A DNA stretch of 64,000 nucleotides, taken from NCBI GenBank assembly GCA_013398615.1, contig VZSR01001685.1:47059289-47123288 (forward strand), in the 5' to 3' direction. The notes beneath the pieces were generated by a model. It was given only the letters and a program-made list of their open reading frames with translations, was not told the origin of the DNA and made no database searches. Below, piece by piece: positions 12,285 to 23,000 of the stretch. The position numbers and the translations under genes were made by a program. The stretch comes from Brachypodius melanocephalos. Taxonomy: Eukaryota > Chordata > Aves > Passeriformes > Pycnonotidae. The number at the start of each line of letters is the position of its first letter. The first letter of the stretch is position 1.

Positions 12285-15200
12285 GCTCCTTAGCAACCTT
12301 CTCTTGCATCTCTGCTTGCTGTGTTTCTTTACTACCAACAGTAGGAATAAAAAGGCAGAAAAAAACCCCAAAAAGCCACGAGAGGAGTTTTGAATGGTTG
12401 CCAAGGTTGATTTAATTAGATGTATTGAATTTGTTAACTTCTGAACGACGTGGCTGTCACGCAGCACAAGTGACGAGCTGCGAGCAGCGACGGCAGCGCG
12501 GCACCAACCTGCCAAAAGGCTCAGCAAAGCAGAAGGATTGACCTACTTCCCTGGGCTCCATGGAGAGCACAGGCGAGTGCCCTCTGCTTGCTGTTGCCCT
12601 GGTGCTCCCTGGAGGGCTGTGCATCCCTCTGTGCAGGGGAGAGCTCACTGGGCTGGGGGCTGCTGGGCAGCCCAGCATCGCCCGTCGGGCCTGGGGCTGT
12701 GTGGATGTCTGTGTGCCCTTGGGAGGCAGCTCACCCAAAGCAAAGGCGCCTGCTTTGTGTGCCAGCTTCTGTCTTCTGGCTGACACTGATTTTCTGCTTC
12801 CCCACATAGTGCACCCTTAAAAAATACCAGTGTTCTCTGATAATGGGCCTAAATGCTGTTGCAGCTGATAAGGATGATAAAATCACCCATGCACACTGCC
12901 ATGGCAACCTATGGCAATTGCTTTTCAGTCTTGATGTGTGTCTGCTCTTTGGTGTGAGCACAGACATGTGGGTTTGGTTGAAACTCAGCCTGGGAATTAC
13001 CTGAATCTGGAGGATTTGTTTTGTATTATGAGCTTTGATGCGGGTGTGGAGCCACTGAACAGCTCCTTGTCTTGCTGGCCACCCTCAGCATGGAGCAGAA
13101 CATGCTTCCCATTGTACCCTGCTGGAGCCCTGGCAGTGCAAATTGCATCTCGAAAGATTTGTCAGTGCCAGGAAAGAGGCCTCTGAAAGAGAAATTTCTT
13201 TCCAAATGAAGTCCATAATGGTTGTCAAGAGGAGCTGCTGGGTGTTTCCTCCCAGGTCTGCCATCGTGCAATGCGTGTGTAGATCCAGAGTCCTCCCTGC
13301 AGTGACATCAGGATCCCTTTGAGATCAGTGTGGTGCCTCCTGGACAGGAAATATACCAGCTAGAGAAGTCCCAACAACCGAGTGGCATTCTGGTGTTCCG
13401 CCTCTGGTACCAGCCGTGAGCCAAACTCCACACATTTGTTTGATAGTCTTCTCCATCTCTCATTAGTGTAGATGCAAAAATATGTCCTGTCAAACCATGT
13501 CTGTTAAGTGCTGAAGAGAGAATGTTGATTTCCTAAGCTTCCACCATAGAAATGGTGCTGTTGTGATAGGGAGTGTTTGCCAAGACCTTTGGAGCTTGAA
13601 GACACCGACAGAGGTGTTTGTGAAGTGCACGAGTATAGAAATGCTGCATGAAACCATGGTCTGGGTTGTGCTGAATATTGCTGTGTGACTGAATGAGATG
13701 CTGACATGTAAGGGAAGCTTAGGCACACCATCAGCCTCCTCTGATTATTGTCAGTATTAAGCCCAGATTGGTAACATCAGCCCAGGTAGTCACCTAGTAT
13801 AGGGAACTTGCTATTTCACTGGAGAAATGAGACAAAGCAGCATTGGGAAAGTTGTCTGAGGTCATGCAGAGAAGACAACTGGGGTGTTGTTTCCCACCAC
13901 CCAAGCTCTGGCCTTTTCCTCTTCTTGCTTCAAGTGTGGTTTCTTTTCCTAGCACTACAACATTGCTCAGCTGGAGGAGAGAAGGGTTGCTTGAGTGGGG
14001 AGATGAAAGAAGAAACATTATTTCGTTGAGCAGTGTCAAGAAATTATATGGGAAGAGGATAATGAGGACAGATGGAAAGAATCCAGCTGTCTTCTTCTGC
14101 AGAGAAGAAATCTGTAGCATTGAGGCTGCTTTCAGAGTTCATGATTCAGCTTTCAGGTAGGCAGTTGATAGTTAGGATGTTTTCATTTTGACTTCATCTG
14201 TTGACAAGGCAGTAAGAGCTCTGTGAGGACGCGTATCTCTCCATCACGTATGACTAATTGTATTGGGACAGCCACAAGCACAATAACACTTCTGTTTTCC
14301 TCCAGAACAGCTCCATTACAGACTGCCTGGTAGCTGAGCCCCAGCAAGTGTTTTTGCAGTTTTGCTGATTGTGCAGCCCAGATAACCTGTGAGAGAGCAA
14401 ACATGGAAAGTGTTGAATATTCAGCTCAAAAACCAGAAAACAGACTTGTTTCACTGCTTGTCTGAACTGAGCTTTTAACTGCGTGTTGTCAGTGCTTTTC
14501 AGGAAACTCATCTCGTCTGGGACACGTCATATGGCAGCTAAGTGCTCCCATTTAGGGGCAGCCATCAGTTCTGCAAAGGCCAGGGCTCATGGTTAGGCAG
14601 TGTTGTCTTTGCAGCTTAGTTTTGTGTTTTACTTTTCCCATCTCCTTGGAGAGCAAAACTCAATCTGTGCAAAACAGATGCATTTTTAAACAAGATTTGT
14701 CTTAGTTTTACACTTAAAAAACTGTCTACAAAAAAGCCAGTGCATAGCAGAAGCTAGCAGAAGACTTTCTCCAGATGTTTGCTGCTGTTGATCCTATTTC
14801 TGCAGTGACCCAGGAGTTTTGGTGCAACGTAAGAACTGAATTTAAACTTCTTGTCATTAAACTGGTCACCCCCTGCTCCTCAGGGTAACAGCTGTATTTA
14901 TGCATGAAAGCCATACTCACATTCCTTGAGAAGTGTGTTGGCACAGATGAGCCTCTGACCTCAATATATCAGCTCAGTGGTCAACAGCCTTATGCAGAAA
15001 GAGCTTTGGTGTGCAACTCTTCCACTTGGTGAGTTTAATCTATGTATGGATTACATCAGAAAGTTCTCTACAAGAGACTATGCAGGCTTAAAGCTGCCCT
15101 TGCTTTTGGTTAAATAATTGCTTGCTCCTCAAGGAGATTTGTGATACGTGGAATCTGCATTGATAGTGTGCAGGTGGGCAGTCTGTCCAGCATAGGGAGG

Positions 15201-17627
15201 TAGCAGAGATCTTTGTGGCTCTTCCTCTGTCCCTTTTCCCTAGGAGGGAAGCCAGTTTTCCTGCGTGCAGCAAGGCACCCCTTCTGATTTAGGAGTGCAA
15301 AACTACTTCTGTCAGAAGGCCATTCAAAACTATGTGTTAGAGGAATTAGTCAGTAGGAGAAGGATGATGCACCAGGAGGTAGCCAGTCAGTGCAGACCTT
15401 CTGAGGGCATTGATTTCTCATAACAAATTCACCAAAGGTCCATTTCAGTCTACTTCTCCTCTCCTTGCTATGTTGGCTTTGTTGTTTGTTGTTTGAGGAC
15501 AGGAGTTAAGGAACTCTGGGCAGGTGAGTAGAGGAGCTGAGCTCGGGGTGTGAACTTGGCAGCTGCAGACACCAAGGAGAAGACTGCTCTCCTGGAAGTG
15601 TGAGAAGTCTCTGGACACTGAAAGAGTGTGCATGGCATTATGACTGTGATGTGCCCTGGATGAGTTCTCCGCAGATGCCCCTTGCAGGGGCTAATGCATG
15701 TGTCTGCAGCTCTTAAAAATAAGGATATTGCCCAATGTTCCCTGTCAGCCTTGAGCGTGGTTCCCGTCATTCCTGTTGGATGCCCTGCGGTGGGAAGAGC
15801 AGGCGTGCTGGCTGCCAGTTCAGGTCTAAAAATGATGTCTGTGCAAAGTCCATCCTTGTCTGGACTCCAAGGGGCTGCTGTGCACAAGGCCTTCACACAG
15901 TTTACTTAACAGGCTCCTTTTCACTTTTTCCAGGGACTTGCACTGTGCTTCATTTCAGAGTGATCCAGTGAATTAACATATTGTTGCTGCTGCCTGGGTA
16001 ATTGCATGCCCGGGGTCTGCTCTGCTCCAGTACAGTCTTACTGGCTTCTCAGACAGAAAGCATCCTTCTCCTTTGGCAAACAAGGTTGCAAAGTATTGCC
16101 CTGAGGCCTAGCTCAAAGACTGGAGGAATGGCAGGGTGGAAAGAGGAGAGGGAGTCTGTTTCTGAAGATCTATCTAGTTTCAAGAGCTTACCTATCAACA
16201 AAGAGCTGTTGATGGGGTTTTTCAGTCTTTATTTCTGTACAAAGGTACTCATTTTAAGTGAAGCTGTGGTTTTCTTGCTGATTTATGCAGACATTGGTAT
16301 GGGTGCAGTTACAGAAATTTAGTTTAGCACAAGTCACCGTGAGGATTCAGAACTGCTTGAAATGAGCTGTCCTGGGTCACACAGGAATTTCAGCAGAAGT
16401 TGAAACTGAGTGGTCTGATACCCTCTTTGTACTGAAAATAAAACTCTTTGAATAGGTAGGTGTAAAAATGCTTGCTAGTCTCACTTCCAAATACAAAAAT
16501 GCTCAGATGTGGATAAACCCTTAGAGCCTCTAAGTTCCTGTGAGACAAGACCACATCTCAGAACACGCTGGTGAGCATATTATCAAAGCTGGATGGGTTT
16601 CTTAATGTGGATGCAAGTTTGCATTTTTGAAAGATGATATTTGGTCAGGACTGACTTCTGGTGGGGAGCTGGTGTCCCTTAGGCAATGGTCTTCAAAAAG
16701 AAGTGTGGTTATGTGGAACATGAGGAGGGCAGCTTTACCCTCCCAGCACAGCTCATCTGTCAAGTAGAGGCACGAAGAGGACAGGGAGCATCCAGACTCA
16801 GGGATAGTGGGAAGGAAGTTGATTTATGGCTCTGCCACTGACTTTCTTCGTGACCTGTGGTGAGAAGATGAACCTCTCCTTTTCTACCTCCTCCTTTTCT
16901 GCCCACCCAGCACATGTGACAATTGTCTTGTAGTTTGTATGGGTCCTTCTAAAAAGCTGGAACTTGGTAGTGCTTTCTGTAAAGTCCCTTTTCATCTTCT
17001 CAGTTGTGAACATTTCCTGACCCTTAGCAACAAAAGCTATTTTGACTGAAAGGAAGACATTTTTCCAACAGTCTTTATGACTAAAGGGATGGAGAGGATG
17101 GTATGGCCTTGTTGACAGTGTAGCTGGGTCATCCTGCACCAGAGCTGTGCAGTTTGTGGGGCAGAGGGAAGGCTTCTTGAGGCATCTCCATCCTGTTGAA
17201 TAGAGGCTGCTGCCTGCAGCAGTATGTGGAGAGCCCTTTTGTGATTGGCCTAGCCACGGGGCTTAGAAAATCCTGCTTGTTCTGTACTATGTGTTTGTAT
17301 TTATGCACATACATGGGGAGAAAGATGGACTACAGATGCTGCAGGGTGCTGCACATGAGACATGGACACAGCTTCCTTGGCCACTGATGCCCCAACTGAG
17401 ATGAACAGTTGAATGTGGGACGCTGTGGAGCTGCCTGCAGGACTGGGGTTTGTCGTGTCCTGGAAGAAACATAAGGCACAGTGCCCAGGGGTGCCTTCTG
17501 GGCCTACATGGTTTTGGGATGTGGTTGTTTTTCTTTCACTTGGGGGATATCGCAGTCCCTGAGCACCGAGTGATTCCCACCCTTTCCTCTGAAGCTTTGC
17601 ACTGGTGGCAGTTAGAAGATAGCCTGT
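12285..17627. other. Unique sequence, includes a CpG-rich patch
   Basis: I see no gene or known repeat family over this 5.3 kb. The first 500 bases hold the GC- and CpG-rich patch listed separately. The rest is of average composition with short chance open frames only. Confidence 0.5.
12440..12760. other. Small GC- and CpG-rich patch
   Basis: I count about nine CpGs between 12445 and 12507 and about five more up to 12760, against very few in the flanking kilobases. The patch sits directly after an AT-rich block (12405-12440). It contains the odd-centred palindrome TGCTGGGC-A-GCCCAGCA at 12661-12677. It could be a tiny CpG island, a promoter of an unannotated transcript, or simply a GC-rich spot. 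No TATA box or clear coding start is convincing. Open frames of 86 codons (plus) and 116 codons (minus) overlap here without known domains. Confidence 0.45.
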
Positions 17628-17995
17628 AGGATAATAGAGGCTGAAAGGAGTCTTGGGTGGGTCAGCTGTGAGATCAGACCAGGTTGTTCATGGCTTTGTT
17701 TGGTCAAGTCCTGCTTTAGATGAACTCAGCTGTGTTCCCAGTCACGTCCCTTCAGGTGCTGGGGCTGCTGCTGCACCCTCAAAGTCATCTCTTGCCCTGA
17801 CAGCTCCCACAGCCTCTTCTCTTTGGGCATGTCCACCAGTGCTCCTTCACTGCACTTGCTCTAGGTTGTCCATGTGTTTCTTCTACCAAACCAAGATGCT
17901 GTATCTAGCTGGGGTCTAATGAGTGCTGGGATCTCCTGGCTGTTTCTGCTCCTGCAGACCAGTATGCTGTTGGTCTTTGCTGCAGTTTCTTTCCT
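17628..17995 (-). mobile_element. Old CR1 LINE fragment, minus strand
   Basis: Read on the plus strand this is the reverse of an older CR1 subfamily. It begins ATAATAGAGGCTGAAAGGAG (the 3' end). Next comes GAGATCAGACCAGGTTGTTC, then the block GCTGTATCTAGCTGGGGTCT (about 17898), and then CCAGTATGCTGTTGGTCTTT (about 17959), which in intact elements lies near the ORF2 end. It is strongly diverged, with internal loss between about 17700 and 17830. Boundaries are approximate. Confidence 0.8.
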
Positions 17996-18909
17996 AAGGT
18001 CCGATTGGCCTGTGGTCCCAACAACTGTCCCAGCCTTTGAGGAGTGGCAGAGCTACTGGGACACAAGGCTGTGCCTAGATGATTGCTTAAACAGGACCCC
18101 TGTAACTGCTTGGAAAGCCTGTTTCTCAGCAGCCAGGAGGGAAGCTCTGGGGTGGCAAAGACTTCTCCTTGCTAATGGTGTGGGCTCCCATAGGGAGAGA
18201 CACAGAGCCCAGACATATGAGGCGATAACCTGAGTTCTGCAGAAAAAAGCAAAGAGGTGTAGTGTTACAACTACCACTGTCTCACTTACTCATCTGCAAA
18301 GCAAGATTTTACTCGCTGCTGTGCTTCCCGTGGGGCTATGACTGTTGATGGCCACGGAGAGCAGCTGAAGTCCTGCAATCCCAGTGCACAGGGCTGTGGA
18401 ACATACCTCACTGTGCTCCCTGCTGGGATTGAACCATGACCCCTGGGAGCCATGTGCAGAGGAATAGTATGTATCTATATATGTAAACCACTCTCAAACA
18501 AAATGCTGCAATTCCATGCTGTGCTGCCAAGTTGGTGTGTGAGTTTCAAAGCAGCAACCTACATTCTTGATGATCCAAGAGCCTTGGGAAAAGTTCAATT
18601 TTTTTATGCTGTACTAATTTAATAAGTGGGTTTTTTTAGTGTAGGGAGGTAGCAATAAAAGACAAAAAGGAGAAAGAAAAGACAAAAAGACCTGTGCAAT
18701 CGTTTTGAAGGTTTTCTGCTCTTCTGTTCGTGTTCTTTTCAGGAAATGAAACTGGCTATATATGGTATAGGATTGAAACCACATATCACAAGCCACTGTC
18801 AAGTTCATGAAGTGACCACATTGAAAAAGTAGTGAAAAATGGGTTCTTACTGGTGCCTTCCTAGCCCATAGGCATCCTGACTGCGGCTTGTGATTGTAGT
18901 AGGGTGAAG

Positions 18910-19296
18910 ATTTGCATTTTCAAGTTGGCGGTTTTCCTTTTTGCTCTTCTGCTTCCTACAAACTAATTTGGTGCAGTGTTAATTGTGAATCTGGAATGCA
19001 AATCAACTCACCTGCTTGTTTTTTCTTTCATTTTCAGATTTTCTAACTATGGAAGCTCTCCTTAGGAGCTGCATTGTGCACTGCTGCCCATGGGTTGGGA
19101 CACAGAGCAAGGAGTGAAGAAGAGCTGCAATGTGCCACTGCAAGTTGCTTTTGTGAGGAGAGGGGCTTTCTGGCATGTCATGTGGTGCTGAAAGACATTT
19201 TACTCTTGGCAGCAAAAATCCTTATCCTTATTGGTTTTTTTTTTTTTTTTTCCAGGACAGATGCTATTTCCTGTTAGAGATGCTTTGTATGCAAAT
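18910..19296. promoter_or_regulatory. Possible regulatory segment: three POU octamers
   Basis: Perfect octamers lie at 18910-18917 (ATTTGCAT, minus sense), 18996-19003 and 19289-19296 (ATGCAAAT). The last two share the 11-mer ATGCAAATCAA. The third is directly preceded by CTTTGT at 19283-19288, which is a SOX-type site. The pair CTTTGT+ATGCAAAT lacks the single spacer base of the classic SOX2-OCT4 element and matches the compressed SOX-OCT arrangement. Function is inferred from motifs only. No expression or conservation data are available here. Confidence 0.3.
19235..19251 (+). repeat. T17 homopolymer
   Basis: Seventeen T residues are followed by CCAG, so the run also resembles a splice acceptor. 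No matching donor with a plausible exon was found. Confidence 0.95.
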
Positions 19297-19854
19297 CAAG
19301 GTGGTACAAGAAAAAAGTCCTGAAAGCAATCACACCGATAAACTCAGCCCACTGGGGAATTCCTGCTTATCATTTATCTATTTTTTTTTCAGTTCTGTAG
19401 AAGATATTCTTTGCTTGTGCTCTCTTACAGTCTTTAATGTTTGTTCTGACAGACCTCTTGCTTATGAACTACAGTGCTTGCAATTTCTAGGGCTCCATGT
19501 CAGTCTGCACAAACAAAAGGCAGTAAGTGCTGGAAATTGGGGTTAACAGTCCCTGTGTTTCAGCTTGATCTTGCATTGATCTGGTTCTGATTTCTGAAGT
19601 TCAAGCCAGATGTGAGCCTCACTCTACAGATTGCCACGTGCCTGTAGTGATGATCTGCCTGGAAAGGTGATCCCAGAATCAGGAATGAAAAAAAAGAGAG
19701 AGATAAAAAGCAAAAAGAAGCTAGCAAAAAGTTTACCTATCAACTTAAACAGGAGCAGAATTTGGCCTGAGGCACCTCAAGAAATGGTGTGGGCAGCAAT
19801 GCACTGATGCAGTAACATGAGTTGATCACCTTATTACTCCAGCAAAGCAAACTC

Positions 19855-20040
19855 ACATAGAATCACAGACTGGTTTGTATCAGAAGGGACCTTAAAGACC
19901 ACCTAGCTGAACTCCCTTGCCATGGGCAGGGACGCCTTCTATCAGACCAGATTGCTCAGGAACCCTTCCAACCTGTCCTTGAACACTTCCAGGGTTTGGG
20001 CATCCACAACTTCCCTGGGCATCTGCTCAGCCTGTGCCCT
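19855..20040 (-). mobile_element. CR1 LINE 3' fragment, minus strand
   Basis: The plus strand reads the reverse of a CR1 tail: CATAGAATCACAGACTGGTT, AGGGACCTTAAAGACCACCT, CCATGGGCAGGGACGCCTTC, CCTTGAACACTTCCAGGGTT and TGGGCATCTGCTCAGCCTGT. It is 5'-truncated at about 20040, where sequence similarity stops abruptly. Only 3' UTR remains. Confidence 0.93.
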
Positions 20041-23000
20041 GTAGGTGTCCCTGTAAGTGGATGGGGCTGAACAAAGCCTTACTCTCACCAGGCTGCTGTT
20101 ACAACAGGCTGTGAGGCTGAAAAAAAGACTCAGAAACAGAAAAGAACATGTCAGAGAGCTGCAGAATGGCATTGCCAAAGAACATTCTCATGCGTGTTCA
20201 GAGATAGCCAGTGCAGCTCAAGCCTTGTTGAATCATGCTGTGGTTGTTGTGGCCTTTGTGTGGGTAACAGTGATAATCATTGTGTGTGGTGTTGGGTTTT
20301 ATTATTTGCTTTTTTTTTCCTTAAATGTAAAATTAACAGTCAAATTGGCATTGGTGAGGCAGCAAGCCTGGTGCAGCTTTTATCTATCCTGAACCTCGGA
20401 ACAAAGGAGGGGAGGAAAATGGCTTGACCAGTTTGGCGGCTGTGCACGTAACGGTCCCGGAGTTCAAAGCAAAGGGGACAACAGTCAGATACCCAAACCC
20501 GCCTGGGCTTTGGCTGATAAGTCACATTTCAAAGTAAAAGGCAATCCTATAGGGGCTCTGCTGAGTGCCTAAAGCCTCCAGTGTTGAGTCTTCTTTAAAA
20601 GGGGATTTCATAAGGAGTAATATGAAAAGAAATGGCTCTTTTGTGGTTTTACACATTCCAGGCATGCCAGAACTGTTCCTGTCAAGGATGGGCAGTCTCT
20701 GAGGTTTTGGGTTATTTTTCCTTTTTTTTTTTTTTCCCCCCCAAATATTTGCCACAAACTAGCAGCTGAAATGGTGAAAAATAAATGAGAATTGCAAAAT
20801 CATTATAGTAGCAGTAATGGAAACTGTGAGGCTTATACTTAAACTGGCTGTGGGATTTCACTCCATCTTCTGCACTGCTGTGCTGTGAGTATTGCTACTT
20901 TTACCTGCTATGACCACTTCAGGATGGATGATTTGAAAGCAGAGCTTTAACTGTTGGTTACCCAGGACCTTAAAAAAGAGTGCTTTGGCTTTTTCAGAAG
21001 CAATACCTTTTCAGCTGAACCACTGTTAAGTCTGAATTCCTTCAGTGTCACTGCAGTTATGTGGCCATACAGCGTCTTTAAGTGATGATTTCTGCAGCTC
21101 TGTGTGTACAGAAATGGGGCCCAGCTGTTCTGCTTCAGGTGCACTTTTGTTTCACACAGGTTGTGCCGGTTTGGATTGCACCCGTACACGTTAACACAGA
21201 GTTTTAATTGATATAAGAGTTTCAATGCACAAAGTTGTGGTACCTGAATTCTTAAAGAAGAGCACCTTTGCTCTGCCTTAAAACAATCTGAAGTTTCCCA
21301 TGCAATAAAACACTAGGTGTTTTGTGTAGAGCTGCTGTGTTAGGTGAGTGTCTAATTCATAAGCTTACAAGTCCTGTTCTACTCCACGTGGATACTGCTC
21401 CTGTTGCTATGGTCCTGTGTCTGGTGTAGTAGCAGGAGCTCATGGACAGCTGGGAAAGCCATGGCCAGAGGTGTTACTGCTATCACCTCACCAAAAGTAT
21501 GGCTGTAACAATGTGCAATTTAGTGTGTGCCTCAGCTCCCTGAGACACCCTGCACAAACACTCAGTATCTTTGCTAGCAGCACACACTGACCACAGCCAG
21601 CTCAGCACCTCCATGAGCTGGATCTGCACCTTTACCTGCTCTGCAGGTGAGACTAATCCCTCTGTGGGGGGAGCAGAAAATGGAGCCAGGCTCATCTCAG
21701 CAAAGTCTGAACCATGGGACCATAGATATCCATCCTGAGAATTTGTTTTCAGCCCAAGTTTGACCAGAGCACAAATGCAGATAGAGTGAGAAAGCATCTC
21801 TTTGAAAGTGGCAGTAAAAGAGACACTGTTGGAATGAACCTTCTGGCCTGGTTTTATTAAACAAGAATATGGTTACTTAGTGGTGAACAGGGACTGGAGT
21901 GGATTTAGGAGATGGTTCCTGAAGCCCCCTCCCGTCCTCCAACATGGGCTGATGTTACAGAGAAGTCTCAAGGCTGTTGCCTGGGCTGTTGTGTGTCTGT
22001 GGGTGGAGGAATTTAATCACCAGGGCTGTTGTCAAATGCTGCACTTACAAGATACAAGGAAGAAGTGCTTGTATTAATTCTGTGCTCAGCATAAATATTT
22101 TTCATCTTAGAGGAGTCTGGTCTTCTAGCCTTCTCTTTTAGCCTTCTGGACTGCTGCCATCTTGGATTCGTTTCCTCAAAAAAGGAAAAAAAATTTCTTT
22201 CCCCATCAGTGCTACCAACCACAGATTTTTGGAAATAAAAAGTCAGAAGTGGGTGTTCAGCAGTGAGCTGTCTTTTTCCTAGGCTGACTTTTCAGGAGTT
22301 GATTTTGAGGTGGATTTTGTTCTGTCCACTCAAGGTTTCTGCTGTGGAAATACTTATTGCTGTGAAACTGTAGCAAGCTTTTTAAGTAGCAGGAAAAACT
22401 ACTTATATAACCAAACAAGTGTGCTTTCCCTACAAGTCACCCAGGTGTACATTTGGAATTTTCCTGTTTTGTTTTATACCAAAAGAATTTTTCCACTCTG
22501 TTATCTGGAGTGGGAAAATGAGTGGACCTTGAGTTGCATTTTAATATACATTCCATCCATTTAATCACAGCAGAAGGGTACATAGAGATTCTCTGTTATT
22601 CTTCTTTTTCTGTGTATTTGCTAAGTGTTTTGTGCCTTAAAATCTCTGTTTTCCCTCTTTTTGGTGGTTTGAGAGTTTTGATAGAGATGGCAAAAATGCT
22701 TAAAAGTTTTAATATCTTTGGGGAGGCTACAAAAAATATGCAGTGGTGAAGAGATGCAGGCAACCTGTAGAAGAGCCAGTTTTTGACAGCATGGGAAGTG
22801 GTTAGCGCCTCATTGGACATCCTCACATCAAAGCTGGACAGTGCGGTGCTTGAGATACTCTGCTTGAACCACAAATTGCTGGGCTTTGGGCAGAAATCAC
22901 TGAATGAAATTCTGTGGTCTTTATTAGGCAGGCGGACAGACAAAATAATTTTGCTGGTTTCTCTCTGCTCTTAGAATTTATGAATCACATAGTCAGGGTG

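Larger units (their letters stand above)
17996..19854. other. Unique sequence between two CR1 copies
   Basis: No gene recognised. The stretch contains three perfect POU octamers in its middle part and a 17-base T run. Open frames are short. Its non-repeat character and the motif cluster make it the best regulatory candidate in the window. Confidence 0.5.

Noticed and set aside
11931..12527. 198-codon minus-strand open frame, the longest in the window
   Set aside because: It runs antisense across the CR1 tail and the GAGATAAA repeat, which gives its Phe/Ile/Leu/Ser-rich middle. No domain and no splice or promoter context.
12457..12807. Minus-strand 116-codon and plus-strand 86-codon frames in the CpG patch
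   Set aside because: They overlap each other, have no known domain, and long frames are expected in GC-rich DNA. The CpG patch itself is kept as a finding.
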